Origin: Toxorhynchites rutilus septentrionalis
Taxonomy: Eukaryota > Arthropoda > Insecta > Diptera > Culicidae
Length of the DNA: 64,000 nt
Reading direction: 5' to 3'
Assembly (NCBI RefSeq): GCF_029784135.1
Contig: NC_073746.1
Span: 5,935,136 to 5,999,135, forward strand
The translations under genes were made by a program, and so were the position numbers. Position 1 is the first letter of the stretch. Each line of letters starts with the position of its first letter. Below are positions 10,140 to 21,188 of this stretch, piece after piece. Below the pieces are notes generated by a model, which made no database searches, was not told the origin of the DNA, and saw nothing but the letters and a program-made list of their open reading frames with translations.

Positions 10140-12783
10140 ATCCCAGAAAGCGATCCTTGAGAACGTAAAGACTCACTTTAAAGTTGCTATCGACGGTGAA
10201 ACTCTTGACGTGACTAATTGGATATCGCACAAAATTGAATTTAAGGAGGAATTTCTTCACGCTCCCGCCGTCCGAATTAATCCCTATCCGACTTCTCCTG
10301 AAATGCAAAGAAAAGTTAATAAGGAACTGAATGAAATGTTGCGACAGGAAGTTATTGAACCCAGCCAGAGCGATTGGTCGTTGAGCACGGTACCAGTTTT
10401 GAAGTCAACGGGAGAAGTGCGTTTATGTTTAGATGCCAGACGTTTAAACGATCAGACCAAAAGGGATGCTTACCCTCTCCCTCACCAGGATCGAATTCTG
10501 AGTAGAGTAGGTGCGAGCCGTTTCTTGTCTACGATTGACTTAACCAAGGCGTTTCTACAGATTCCTCTCGATTCACAATCACGGAAATATACCGCGTTTT
10601 CCATATTGGGGAGAGGCTTGTTCCAATTTACCAGGTTACCTTTCGGACTGGTTAACAGCCCAGCCACATTAGCAAGACTTATGGACAAGGTCCTGGGATA
10701 CGGGGAACTTGAGCCTAACGTATTCGTTTATCTCGACGACATAGTTGTCGTTAGCGATACATTTGAAGCTCATATCCACAGTTTGGAAGAAGTGGCTCGG
10801 AGATTGAAATCCGCCAATCTATCGATTAACATCGCCAAATCGAAATTTTGCGTAAAACAGTTACCGTACTTGGGCTATATACTGTCTACCGAAGGGTTGC
10901 GCCCCAGTCCAGAAAGAATAGAGGCAATAATAAATTACGAGCGTCCGGGTTCTCTCCGTTCGCTCCGTAGATTTTTAGGGATGGCCAATTACTATCGGCG
11001 TTTCATCCCTAATTTTAGTGAGGTGTCGGCTCCTCTAACAAATCTCCTTCGCAAGAAACCCAAAACTATTGCCTGGAATTCAACCGCTGAACAAGCTTTT
11101 ATCAGTCTAAAGGACTGCCTGATTGCTGCTCCAATTCTGGCCAACCCGAATTTCGAGAAACCATTCCAAATACAGACGGATGCTAGTGATAGTGCTATTG
11201 CCGCTGTTCTCACACAGCAGCATGAGGAAGGTGAGAAAATTGTGGCCTATTACTCGCAGAAACTTTCCCCAGAGCAACAAGCCTATGCTGCTTCCGGGAA
11301 GGAAGGTTTAGCTGTATTATCGGCCATAGAAAAGTTCCGACCCTATATTGAGGGAACCCACTTTCTAGTGGTCACGGACGCTTCCGCCCTCACCCATATA
11401 ATGAAGGGAAAGTGGCGCACTTCCTCCCGATTAAGTCGATGGAGTATTGCTCTCCAGGGGTACGATTTCGAAATTCTCCATAGTCGCGGTAAGGACAACA
11501 TCATTCCGGATGCCTTATCGCGTTCCCTGGAAATTGGAGAAGTTGACCTCAAAGAGGATAGATGGTACTCCGAATTGTATAAAAAAGTACTAGCTGCTCC
11601 GGAGGACTATTTAGACTACAAAATTGAGGATGAGAAATTAATGAAATTCATCCCTTGTCAAACTGAGGTATTGGATTTCAGATTCGAGTGGAAGATTTGT
11701 GTGCCGGAGAAACTGAGGGAGGTCATTCTTCGAAAAGAGCACGAGGCAAACTTCCATATTGGGTATGAAAAATTGTTGCACAAAATGAGAGGGAGATATT
11801 TCTGGCCGAGGTTGGCCGCTTCAGTCAAGAAGTTTGTAGGCCAATGTCAAGTGTGTAGGGAATGCAAACCAGCCTACAATTCGCAACATCCAACCATAGG
11901 ACAACCCCGAATCGCTCGAAAGCCGTTTCAAATATTGGCCATCGACTTTATTCAGTCCCTACCCCGCACTAAAACTGGCAATACTCACTTGCTCGTACTA
12001 CTGGACCTTTTTTCCAAATGGACTGTGTTAGTACCCGTCAAGAAAATTTCAACCGAATCCATAATTAAAATCCTCCAGGAACAGTGGTTCCATCGCTATT
12101 CGGTCCCAGAAATTCTTATCAGCGATAATGCCACTTGTTTCCTTAGTCGCAAATTCCAGGAATTCCTTGAGCATTACCAGGTAAAGCATTGGGCCAATGC
12201 TCGATACCACAGCCAGGCAAATCCGGTGGAGCGTCTTAATCGTAGCATTAATGCTTGCATGAGGACGTACGTCAAGACCGATCAGCGCCTTTGGGATACC
12301 AGGATATCGGAAATCGAATACACGGTCAATAATACGGTCCATTCATCCACGGGATTCACTCCGTATAGAATTTTGTTTGGGCATGAAGTTGTAGCTGATA
12401 GGGAGGACCATCGTCGGGACGTTGACACGTCCAACACGACTGCAACGGGTAGAATTGGTCTGAAAATAAAAATTGATCGGAATGTTTTCGAGGCTGTCCA
12501 TAAAAATTTGGAAAATGCCTATGGAAAAGGTGTGCGAACGTACAACTTTCGGCATCCTAAAGCGGCACCGACATATGAAGTAGGACAGTGCGTTTATAAA
12601 CGCAATTTTTTGTTGTCTTCTGCTGAAGATGCTTATAAGTCCAAATTGGGTCCATTGTACACACCGTGCACTATTGTTTCTCGACGAGGGACGAGTTGCT
12701 ACGAGCTCGTCGATGCCCAGGGGAAGTATCTCGGGGTTTATTCGGCTGCCGATCTCAAGCCGGGTATACCAAAACAAGGCTGA
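10114..12783 (+). CDS. pol: Pol: reverse transcriptase, RNase H and integrase
   Basis: The 889-codon frame opens after a TAG at 10111 and has no ATG at its head, so it must be reached by frameshifting out of protease. RT spans about residues 90-260 with LPFGL and the YLDD active site at 206-209. RNase H covers about 345-470, with its first acid at D356 in QTDAS and a late DALSR motif. Integrase follows: an HHCC zinc finger around 545-590, then the catalytic triad D611, D671 and E706 (DD35E spacing), then a C-terminal GPLY-type module near 840. All catalytic acids I checked are present and there is no internal stop. Going from protease (frame 3) to this frame (frame 1) needs a +1 or -2 shift, or an indel. 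Confidence 0.93.
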   Translation: MLTREILSESQKAILENVKTHFKVAIDGETLDVTNWISHKIEFKEEFLHAPAVRINPYPTSPEMQRKVNKELNEMLRQEVIEPSQSDWSLSTVPVLKSTGEVRLCLDARRLNDQTKRDAYPLPHQDRILSRVGASRFLSTIDLTKAFLQIPLDSQSRKYTAFSILGRGLFQFTRLPFGLVNSPATLARLMDKVLGYGELEPNVFVYLDDIVVVSDTFEAHIHSLEEVARRLKSANLSINIAKSKFCVKQLPYLGYILSTEGLRPSPERIEAIINYERPGSLRSLRRFLGMANYYRRFIPNFSEVSAPLTNLLRKKPKTIAWNSTAEQAFISLKDCLIAAPILANPNFEKPFQIQTDASDSAIAAVLTQQHEEGEKIVAYYSQKLSPEQQAYAASGKEGLAVLSAIEKFRPYIEGTHFLVVTDASALTHIMKGKWRTSSRLSRWSIALQGYDFEILHSRGKDNIIPDALSRSLEIGEVDLKEDRWYSELYKKVLAAPEDYLDYKIEDEKLMKFIPCQTEVLDFRFEWKICVPEKLREVILRKEHEANFHIGYEKLLHKMRGRYFWPRLAASVKKFVGQCQVCRECKPAYNSQHPTIGQPRIARKPFQILAIDFIQSLPRTKTGNTHLLVLLDLFSKWTVLVPVKKISTESIIKILQEQWFHRYSVPEILISDNATCFLSRKFQEFLEHYQVKHWANARYHSQANPVERLNRSINACMRTYVKTDQRLWDTRISEIEYTVNNTVHSSTGFTPYRILFGHEVVADREDHRRDVDTSNTTATGRIGLKIKIDRNVFEAVHKNLENAYGKGVRTYNFRHPKAAPTYEVGQCVYKRNFLLSSAEDAYKSKLGPLYTPCTIVSRRGTSCYELVDAQGKYLGVYSAADLKPGIPKQG

Positions 12784-13522
12784 AAGGGATACAGTTATTA
12801 TTTTTGTTTTATTTGTATGTTTTAAGTACCAATACGTTGTGCGCTGCATCCGAGTCGAGCGTCGTATTAGAATAAGCAATGGAGGTATACCAGCTATAAT
12901 TTTATAGTATAACTGGGCGAACTGATATTGAATGAAAGCACTATTTTTATGGATTATGGTTAATTTTAGATTAGTCATGTTGGAATAAACGAAATGAGAG
13001 AGAAATAGTTTGCATATTATAATGAGAAGCCTGTTTGAGGTAGTAGCCCGCGAAAAATGAAGAAAAACTGATCAGTGGAAAAAAGAAAAGCAATTGAAAT
13101 TCATATCGCGAACTGTAGATGATTAAACCGGTTTTGTCTGCACTACAACTTTTCAACGTTTTCATCTTATTATGAGCGCTTCAGCAATCAATGATACCCA
13201 ACACTGTAAAATAATGTTTTCAGCTAATATTATTATATATCAGGAAGAATTCGCAAATTCGATAGTGAGAATAATTCAATGAGATAATATATGTTTTGAG
13301 ATTCTGAGAGAGGAGAAGGCCAAATAATTATTCGTAGAAGTAGAGACGTCGAAAAATAGTTTCCATTACTTGTATGGAGAACAAACTATTTGCTGTTTTG
13401 ACGCAGATCTGTTAATTTTTGTTTGTCTCGAATGCAATAAAAGTTGCGACTCGACCCTGGGCTTATTTGAGATAATTCAACTAGATAAAATTAATCTCAA
13501 ACATTGTTATCGATTAATTTTT
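12784..13522 (+). other. Retrotransposon 3' region without env
   Basis: About 740 bases between the pol stop and the polypurine tract. No frame on the sense strand resembles an envelope protein: I see no signal peptide, furin site or membrane anchor. The 211-codon antisense frame at 12343-12978 overlaps the integrase end and has no domain. Confidence 0.7.
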
Positions 13523-13540
13523 AGGGGGAGTATGAGGTAG
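13523..13540 (+). promoter_or_regulatory. Polypurine tract
   Basis: AGGGGGAGTATGAGGTAG lies directly before the 3' LTR, 16 purines of 18. It is the expected primer site for plus-strand DNA synthesis. Confidence 0.75.
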
Positions 13541-14423
13541 TGTTACCGTTTAGAAATTAGTTCTTCAATTAATTAAGTTAGATATAGAATTAAATAAATT
13601 AGAGTATAGGAAATTTCAAATGAACTAGGATTTAAGTTAGCTATAAATATAATTACACACACATATACTCACACCGAACACATAAACCTGTTGTCGGGCG
13701 AAAACGCCATAAAAGCCGTGGATTGCGCAATAGATATTTGATAAGCGACATCCGAAAAAGGGAACGATGGGAAAAGGAAAGCACTACTGGGTCTACAATA
13801 AAAGCTCTTTATCCAAGGCACAACAAAAGCTATTAAAGTGATCCCGATTATAGAAATTCAAATAAAACATTTGAAAACTGCAGTTCGACCTGAAAGGACG
13901 GAAGGATCAGGTATGGTTTTGGATAAAGAGCAAGACCCAGTAGTAACTCTGGACTTTAAATTTTTTCCCATCAGGACCCAATATTTTTGCCCTGAATTCA
14001 GATTCCCCGGAGCGAAACGATTTTGAGGAAGATTGCTGCCGTCCACGAAGCTCTGCAGCAACGAGCAACTTGAGTTACCAACCCTATAGTAACTCTTCGA
14101 GCTACGGCAAAGCTCGCGGCGCCCAGGTTTCGCTCGACAACATCCGGCCGGCCACATCACACTGACATATACACAAATGTAAGTTGAATAAACAAAAAAA
14201 AAGGAATCTATCTGTGTTTTTACTTGTGAACTGAATCCTTGATTTGTGCCCAAAAAGAGAGTGAGCCGATCTTGAGCCTCCGAGTGTCAAGCTCGAGCTA
14301 GCCGAGTTAAAAGAGGCAGTTGAAAGCCCACCCTCAATGGTCCCCGTGGCTTAGACCAGGGGTCGAGGGCTTTTCTAGGATTAGCCCTTCTGGCTAGTCT
14401 GACATAAATAAGAGAGAGTAACA
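13541..14423 (+). repeat. 3' LTR (883 bp)
   Basis: Matches the 5' LTR over its full length with three substitutions (13787, 13958, 14362). AATAAA lies at 14187-14192. It is followed by CCTG, the target duplication. Confidence 0.93.
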
Positions 14424-14448
14424 CCTGCAACTCAGGTAACTCTATGTG

Positions 14449-15224
14449 CAGCCATTCCATGCTAAACCGATATAGTGGTTCTCAGATAGTGGTAGTTTTG
14501 TTCTTTATCGCAAATTATTAGACTCGTATTTTTTTATTTTTTTGTTAGGGTGATCATTTTTATTTTAGGGTGATCCGAAAAATCCAATCCAATCCTCTAC
14601 AGCTGCAGAAAATTTGAATTATGTTTTCGTTATCATTGATTGTATTTGTTTTTTATAGTTTTCATATAAGAAAATTTGAATTATGTTTTCGTTAACATTA
14701 ATTGTATTTGTTTTTTATAGTTTTCATGGTCTCGGGTTTTCATGGCCAAAGGTGCTATATTTTTTTATATTTTTTCGGGAAAGATGGGGATTTTTCACAT
14801 AATATATCTCGAAACCAGGGAGGCGTTTGTTTTCAAACAAAACTAGGCTTTAATTTGATATATCGATCATCTGAATCGATCCAGTAGATCAAAAGTTATG
14901 ATTTTCTGTATTGGAAAAAATGAGAAAAAAATATTGTTCGTACCATCGGTCAATTTTGAAAAATCATAACTAAAAAACGAAAAACAATTTTTAATTTAAT
15001 TTAATATGTCGAACATCTGAATTGGTCAAGTGGTTCCAACGTTATGAATTTTTGGCAAAAATGAGAAAAAATGGATTTATCGGACCACCCAAAAATAAAA
15101 ATGATCACCCTAACAAAAAAATAAAAAAATACCAGTCTAATAATTTGCGATAAAGAAAAAAACTACCACTTTGGACGATAATCTGAGAACCACTATATCG
15201 GTTTGGCATGGAATGGCTGTGTTA
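14449..15224. mobile_element. MITE with about 125-bp terminal inverted repeats
   Basis: The left arm (14449-14575, starting CAGCCATTCCATGC) is mirrored at 15078-15219. Shared blocks include ACCGATATAGTGGTTCTCAG, TTTATCGCAAATTATTAGAC and TTGTTAGGGTGATCATTTTT. There is no transposase frame. CTATGTG occurs at 14442-14448 and 15225-15231 and may be a 7-bp target duplication, but then the right end carries five extra bases. Confidence 0.75.
14609..14728. repeat. Tandem duplication, 62-bp unit, two copies
   Basis: Units start at 14609 and 14671 with AAAATTTGAATTATG and differ by a few bases. They lie inside the MITE, next to its left arm. Confidence 0.85.
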
Positions 15225-15550
15225 CTATGTGGTGTATGTATTTGATAATGGAAAACATTATCAAGCTTACATCTCGAAGAATTGCTAGGCACATAGATTG
15301 TGCTAAGTTACCTTCTTCCAGATGTAGCCGTCTATTGAGATCTGTTATGATAATAATTATTTTTTGTCAAATATCTATGATAACGATCTACAAGTCATCC
15401 AGGGGTGAGAATCTCATCCCCATAGTATGATCGATAGATCTTACCGGAAATAACCGCAATATCGAAATCTACAACATTCTACATCTACATTATGAAATAA
15501 GAAAAAATCGGGTGAGTGCAAATTGTTAGTATTATTATTATTATGTATTA

Positions 15551-16050
15551 AAGGGGTAGTACACTATGAACATCATAAAAAGAATGTGATTTTCGCGATT
15601 TTTTTCAACGAGAAAATAAATTACTCTGATCAATCTGATATCACAGTTTTATTAGGTATATATCACTGAACAAATAAAAACAATTGGTGTTAATAGGACT
15701 GTCTCCTGAATAGCCGGTTTGTTGAACTCTTGCAGACAAAACCTTGTAAGCTAGTGGGAGTTCTACGAGCTTTTGTGGACCGATTTCAACCAATGATTTT
15801 TTTACGTAATCTTGGATATATTTCCTGTCAACTCCGCCCAGTTTACAAAACTTAGTTTCGAGAAAAACGTGTTTTAAATTTTGGATCCGCGCTCCTTACG
15901 CATAGACTTAGGTCCACTAATTGGCTTGAAACTTTGGAACGGAGCATCGGACAAACCTTGGACAAAAACTACAGTAAAGTAGACGTCCAAGAGAACGTTT
16001 TAGGCCATTTGAAAAAAAAAATCAAGTTTCCATAGTGTACTACCCCCTTA
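15551..16050. mobile_element. 500-bp TIR element with an antisense coding-like core
   Basis: Ends are AAGGGGTAGTACACTATG (15551-15568) and its complement with one extra C (16030-16049). Read on the minus strand, 15620-15820 gives a peptide containing DYVKKSLVEIG and ELPLAYKVL, which is conserved in the inverted relative at 17045-17345. No transposase or known domain is recognised. Confidence 0.7.
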
Positions 16051-16440
16051 GTGATGCTTCGATTAGGTTTAAAATTATTGTGACCTTGATGTGCTTTTTA
16101 ACGTAGGATTACGCTTCCGGGCACATGTTGGGGGTACAAATTGAAAAACGAAAATCGATCGCATCGTGTAATCGACGGATTCATTAACGCAGTTTTTCAA
16201 ACATGTCCAAAATCATTATGCAACAGATAGCCTAACGTAATCCGTAACCATTCCGTCGTGACTCGGACACAACTCTCCTGTGACTTTTTCTATTTCACAA
16301 TAAAAAGAAATCACTCACGTCAACTGACAGTAAACTGCATATAACCAGATCAAGATTAAAAGTACAGCATCTCTGAGACGGAAGTCATCCTATCACATGT
16401 TACGTTTTCGTTTTTCGTGTCTTCATCTGTTACTTAATTT
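16051..16440. repeat. Dispersed repeat related to 45.78-45.88 kb
   Basis: 16100-16310 (CGTAGGATTACG...CCTAACGTAATCC...GACTCGGACACAACTCTCC) is found in reverse complement at 45787-45870 and in part at 47050-47122. There is no coding capacity. It carries a variant of the GACGTAGGACTACGTC motif. Confidence 0.6.
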
Positions 16441-16800
16441 TGCCCATTCATGATGCACTTTTCTTCGGTCAGGTGCACGGGTTAATTTTTTTTTTGTTTT
16501 TCCAAGGTGCTTCCGAAGTGCCGGAAAATAACAAAAAAACGGATTCAATCCTTTTAGTTTGAAATTTTGAGATGTCGTAGGTAGCCGATTTTCCATCCAT
16601 GCTGCGATCCTTGGAAGATGAAATTTTTGAAGTCATTGTTTTCGTTTTAAATTTTGAACACTTCAGAAGCAATCTAATCCGAAAATTGTGGCTTCCAACG
16701 ATTATTGACTGCACGAGAAGCATTGTGCAAAGTCTTTGGAAGTGGAGTGGAACCTTCTGGTACGATGTGATTGTACATAATGATGTTCTTCTTTAATCGG
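16441..16800 (+). repeat. Exon-like repeat (copy 2, degenerate)
   Basis: Aligns by eye with copies at 26000 and 32280: GTGCTTCCGAAGTGCCGGAA, ATCCTTTTAG, TGCGATCCTTGGAAGATG and AGCAATCTAATCCGAAAATT in the same order and orientation. Stops interrupt the frame that stays open in the other two copies. Confidence 0.75.
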
Positions 16801-17025
16801 AGATGTCAATCTTCCCGATTTTTCGGCATATTCCAGACCCGTTCCCCGATATACTATCAAACACTCGATTATGCCTGATTTTACTGAAATGATTCTATTT
16901 TTTCCTGATTTTGTGTTTTTTACATCATCAGAATAAAAATAATACCTAATAAATATACCTGCCAAAGTTGTCTTGGTTGAAAATGAGAACTCTCATAATA
17001 GCTCTCCGGTCCGCAATTGTTTGTT

Positions 17026-17345
17026 ATGTACTCAAGTTGTATGGAGCAATTGAAAGGCCCAATTGAATCCGCTAATTATATGGCTACAAAAATATTTTCA
17101 ATATTTTTAACAAATCCTACGTACGATGACAGGAAATATATCCTGGATTACGTAAAAAATTCATTGGTTGAAATCGGTCTACTAGAAAAACTTATAGAAC
17201 TACCACAAGTCTACAAGGTTTTGGCTGAAGTGACTCAATAAACCGGTTGCGGCTATTTAGGAAACAGTCCAATTGACACCAATATATTTTTTGTTTGTAA
17301 ATTAATATATACCAAATGATATCAGATTAATCATAGTAACTTATT
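17026..17345 (+). repeat. Inverted relative of the 15.55-kb element, with short ORF
   Basis: An open frame from ATG 17026 to TAA 17239-17241 encodes 71 residues with DYVKNSLVEIG and ELPQVYKVL. It could pass for a small gene, but the DNA from about 17045 to 17345 is the reverse complement of 15600-15850 inside the neighbouring TIR element, with indels in multiples of three near the centre. It is therefore a repeat-borne sequence. The similarity stops at about 17345, where a different repeat begins. Confidence 0.7.
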
Positions 17346-18510
17346 CTCGATACAACCGCATTGTTGACGTAGAACTACGCTGTTATTTTATATCAGTCGC
17401 TTGTTTATAACTTCGGATATTTTGCTGTGTAATTTTAGAAATAACTATTCAGTAGAATGGTTTGATCGCCCTGATTAATGATTCATTCTTGCCCTCGTAG
17501 AACAATTCACTAACTGATCGTATGTGGTAATTTGTTTCATGGCAATGCATTGAAAATTTACCTCGAACACTATTCCGGTGGCCTTTTTCGCAATTGACAT
17601 ACACTCGGTTACCAGCGATTATATACTTGTTGCATCAGCACCATTATTCCACATCTCATAACTACATCAATATATCTTTGATACCGCATGGAAACAACAA
17701 CAATGACAATATTCGCAGGTATCAAATACCGTGCTACATTTTAATTAGTATTGCCTCAGTGGAATCACACCTTTAGGCATCGTTCGTACAACGTAAACCA
17801 AACGTTCGCCATAGCATGCATACAGAGCCATACATGGGTGGCTTGAAGCTACTAGAAATATAAACATTTCTCATCATTTTGCGCTATTCTCAAAAGAAAC
17901 GCTTCTGTTAATATTACTGATCTCGAAAACAGTTGCATTACTTTCTCATGCTCAAAATAAGCGCAGGTGTTAGGCGCAGGCGCTTAGTGGAGAAAGTTTT
18001 GCCACTGGCAAGCGAAACCCAATCTCATGCAAAATTCTAGAACGACATTTGCTTTCTTGGTGACTAAATAAAAGAAATAAACTCTTTCTGTTAATCTCAA
18101 CAATCAGTAATCTCTAATTTAGCGTAGCGAACTTTTTATACGTATGGGTTATGAAGCACGCACATATACACACAAACATCCATATATCGATGGCTTGAAG
18201 TAACTAAATATACAAACATCTAGATTAGCTTAGCCAAATCACAGACAAAATTACAGAACATTTATTTTCTTGGTGAGCCGACGATAGCTCATATTGGTGA
18301 TTTCCCCACACAATTGTATAGCTCAAAACATTAACGCAATGGCGTCAGTTTGATGCAATGATTGCAATGCCAGAGACATCAGCGAGTGATTAATTTGGTC
18401 GCGTCCACAGCTCAATCCGAAACGAAGACATGTGATGGCGCAAAACAGAACAACAAGCGATGTTCATTGCTTCGTATCTAGAACGATAACGAAAGCTTGC
18501 CTCATTCTCT
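17346..18510. repeat. Mixed repeat DNA up to the mitochondrial insertion
   Basis: 17350-17385 carries a CGCATTGTTGACGTAGAA motif shared with 45815-45835. A degenerate direct repeat of about 350 bp (GGTGGCTTGAAGCTACTAG at 17835 and GATGGCTTGAAGTAACTA at 18189, each followed by TTT.TTTTCTTGGTGA) fills 17820-18290. No coding sequence is supported. Confidence 0.5.
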
Positions 18511-18838
18511 TATATAACTCCTACCAATGAACTTAATATAGATGGATTCCGCTTATTAGATGTAGATAATCGAATTATTTTACCTTTTAATAATCAAATT
18601 CGAATTTTAGTAACAGCTACAGATGTTCTTCACTCATGAACAATCCCAGCCCTAGGTGTAAAAATTGACGCAACTCCAGGACGATTAAATCAAACTAATT
18701 TTTTAATTAATCAACCTGGATTATTTTTTGGACAATGTTCAGAAATTTGTGGAGCAAACCATAGTTTTATACCAATTGTTATTGAAAGAATCCCAATAAA
18801 TTTCTTTATTAAATGAATTTCATCTCAAATCAATTCAT
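18511..18838 (+). pseudogene. COX2: COX2, 3' half (NUMT)
   Basis: Encodes the C-terminal domain of cytochrome oxidase subunit II, the part that carries the CuA site. The frame starts in mid-gene at TAT 18511 and runs open to the incomplete T stop at tRNA-Lys. The CuA motif is visible as [13 protein letters not shown], with both Cys, the Glu and the His that bind copper. The N-terminal membrane helices are absent because the insertion begins here. No inactivating change lies in the portion present. Confidence 0.92.
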
Positions 18839-18906
18839 TAGATGACTGAAAGCAAGTAATGATCTCTTAAATCATATTATAGTAAATTAGCAATTACTTC
18901 TAATGA
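18836..18906 (+). tRNA. trnK: tRNA-Lys (CTT), NUMT copy
   Basis: Acceptor CATTAGA pairs with TCTAATG and the anticodon loop shows CTCTTAA. Not expected to function in the nucleus. Confidence 0.88.
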
Positions 18907-18923
18907 TATTAACATTTCACTCA

Positions 18924-18989
18924 AAAAAATTTGTTTAATCAAAACCTTAGTTTGTCAAACTAAAAATATTAATAATTTAATATTTTTTA
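18924..18989 (+). tRNA. trnD: tRNA-Asp (GTC), NUMT copy
   Basis: Acceptor AAAAAAT pairs with ATTTTTT and the anticodon loop shows TTTGTCAAA. A 17-base spacer separates it from tRNA-Lys. Confidence 0.82.
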
Positions 18990-19151
18990 ATCCCTCAAAT
19001 ATCTCCATTAAGATGATTAACTTTATTTTTCATTTTTTCATTTACTTTAATAATTTTTAATATTAAAAATTATTATTGCTTTTTTTATTCTTTAAATTCA
19101 ACCCCCCAACTATTAAATATTAAACAATCTAAATTAAATTGAAAATGATAA
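18990..19151 (+). pseudogene. ATP8: ATP8 (NUMT), frame intact
   Basis: Fifty-three codons plus TAA, starting with ATC and the conserved PQM...P start and ending with the usual LNWKW tail. In mitochondria it is a small membrane subunit of the ATP synthase stator. It overlaps ATP6 by seven bases (ATGATAA), the standard insect arrangement. No disabling change is seen in the mitochondrial code. Confidence 0.88.
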
Positions 19152-19822
19152 CTAATCTATTTTCAGTATTTGACCCTTCAACAACAATTTTTAATATATC
19201 CTTAAATTGAATAAGAACTTTTTTAGGTTTATTAATTATTCCATCTTCTTATCGATTAATACCTAATCGATTCCAAATTATTTGAAATAATATTTTATTA
19301 ACTTTACATAAAGAATTTAAAACTCTTTTAGGTCCAACTAATAATAATAAAAGAACTTTAATATTTATTTCTTTATTTTCTTTAATTATATTTAATAATT
19401 TTTTAGGACTTTTTCCTTATATCTTTACAAGAACTAGTCATTTGACATTAACTTTAACCTTAGCTTTTCCTTTATGATTAAGAATTATAATTTATGGATG
19501 AACAAACCACACACAACATATATTTGCTCATTTAGTTCCTCAAGGAACTCCCGCAATCCTAATACCTTTTATAGTATGTATTGAAACAATTAGAAATGTA
19601 ATTCGTCCGGGAACTTTAGCCATTCGATTAACCGCAAATATAATTGCTGGTCATTTACTTTTAACCCTTTTAGGAAATACTGGACCTATATCTACATCTT
19701 ACATTATCGTAAGAATTATTTTAATTGTTCAAATTGCTTTATTATTAGAATCAGCAGTCGCTATTATTCAATCTTATGTATTTTCAGTTTTAAGTACTTT
19801 ATATTCTAGAGAAATAAATTAA
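19145..19822 (+). pseudogene. ATP6: ATP6 (NUMT), frame intact
   Basis: The 225 codons encode subunit a of ATP synthase, which forms the proton path. The frame opens with MMTNLFSVFDPST and runs without a stop in the mitochondrial code to TAA at 19820-19822, sharing one base with the COX3 ATG. The conserved block around the essential Arg ([12 protein letters not shown] and the preceding RLTAN) is present. Under the nuclear code TGA codons would stop it early, so it is not expressible as a protein here. Confidence 0.92.
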
Positions 19823-20610
19823 TGTCAACAAAAATAAATCATCCCTTTCATTTAGTAGACTATAGTCCATGACCTTTATTAGGAGCAATTAGAGCAATAA
19901 CAATAACTACAGGATTAGTTCAATGATTCCATCAATATAATAATAATTTATTTATTTTAGGAAATATTATTACTCTATTGATTATATATCAATGATGACG
20001 AGATATTTCTCGAGAAGGTACTTTCCAAGGACTTCATACTTTCAATGTAACTTTAGGCCTTCGATGAGGAATAATTCTTTTTATTATCTCTGAAATTTTC
20101 TTTTTTGTTTCATTTTTTTGAGCATTTTTTCATAGAAGATTATCTCCTACAATTGAACTGGGAATAATATGACCTCCTATCGGAATTCATCCATTTAATC
20201 CTTTTCAAATTCCTTTATTAAATACAGCTATTCTATTAGCATCAGGAATTACTGTAACTTGAGCTCATCATAGATTAATAGAAAATAATCATACTCAAAC
20301 AATTCAAAGATTATTCTTTACAGTACTTTTAGGAATTTATTTCTCAATTTTACAAGGATATGAATATATAGAAGCCCCATTTACTATTGCAGATAATGTT
20401 TATGGCTCAACATTTTTCATATCAACAGGATTCCACGGACTTCATGTTTTAATTGGAACTTCTTTTTTATTAATTTGTTTTTTACGTCATATTAACCATC
20501 ATTTTTCAAAAAATCACCATTTTGGATTTGAAGCAGCAGCATGATATTGACACTTTGTAGATGTAGTTTGATTATTTTTATATATTTCAATTTACTGATG
20601 AGGAGGTTAA
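19822..20610 (+). pseudogene. COX3: COX3 (NUMT), frame intact
   Basis: The 262 codons encode cytochrome oxidase subunit III, with the usual seven membrane segments. It starts MSTKMNHPFHLVDYSPWP and ends YWWGG with TAA at 20608-20610. The frame has no break in the mitochondrial code. It keeps the hallmark FWAFFHSSLSP and AAAWYWHFVDVVWLFLY segments. Confidence 0.93.
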
Positions 20611-20676
20611 TTTATAAAGTATATGTATGTATAAACGACTTCCAATCATTAGGACTAAATAATTTTAGTATAAATA
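20611..20676 (+). tRNA. trnG: tRNA-Gly (TCC), NUMT copy
   Basis: Sits between COX3 and ND3. The anticodon loop shows ACTTCCAAT. The acceptor stem is weak. Confidence 0.8.
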
Positions 20677-21031
<355 letters not shown>

Positions 21032-21040
21032 ATCTCAACC

Positions 21041-21104
21041 AAATATGAAGCGATATATTGCAATTAGTTTCGGCCTAATCTTAGGTGAATTACACCCATA
21101 TTTT
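21041..21104 (+). tRNA. trnR: tRNA-Arg (TCG), NUMT copy
   Basis: Acceptor AAATATG pairs with CATATTT and the anticodon loop is TTTCGGC. It precedes tRNA-Ala, the mosquito order. Confidence 0.85.
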
Positions 21105-21120
21105 TTAAAAATGAATAAAT

Positions 21121-21187
21121 AGGATAATAGTTAATTATAACATTTAACTTGCACTTTAAAAATATTGATTCAATCAATTTATCTTAA
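21121..21187 (+). tRNA. trnA: tRNA-Ala (TGC), NUMT copy
   Basis: Starts AGGATAATAG, with anticodon context CTTGCAC. Confidence 0.85.
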
Positions 21188-21188
21188 A

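Larger units (their letters stand above)
6149..14423 (+). mobile_element. Nearly complete Ty3/gypsy LTR retrotransposon
   Basis: This 8.3-kb element has two 883-bp LTRs, a primer binding site, three reading frames in the order gag, protease, RT-RNase H-integrase, a polypurine tract and a flanking 4-bp duplication (CCTG at 6145-6148 and 14424-14427). Integrase lying after RNase H is the Ty3/gypsy order. There is no env-like frame in the 0.75 kb between pol and the 3' LTR. The LTRs differ at only three positions that I can find, so insertion was recent. The protease active site is mutated, so this copy probably could not move on its own. Confidence 0.93.

Noticed and set aside
12343..12978. 211-codon antisense frame over the integrase end
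   Set aside because: Shadow of pol and its 3' region; no domain and no start or promoter context.
12784..13522. Possible env gene of the retrotransposon
   Set aside because: No sense frame with signal peptide, cleavage site or membrane anchor.
17026..17241. Small host gene of 71 codons
   Set aside because: Its DNA is an inverted relative of the TIR element at 15.55 kb, so it is repeat-borne.
19822..20610. Internal stops in COX3 and ATP6
   Set aside because: They are TGA codons, read as Trp in the mitochondrial code; the frames are open.
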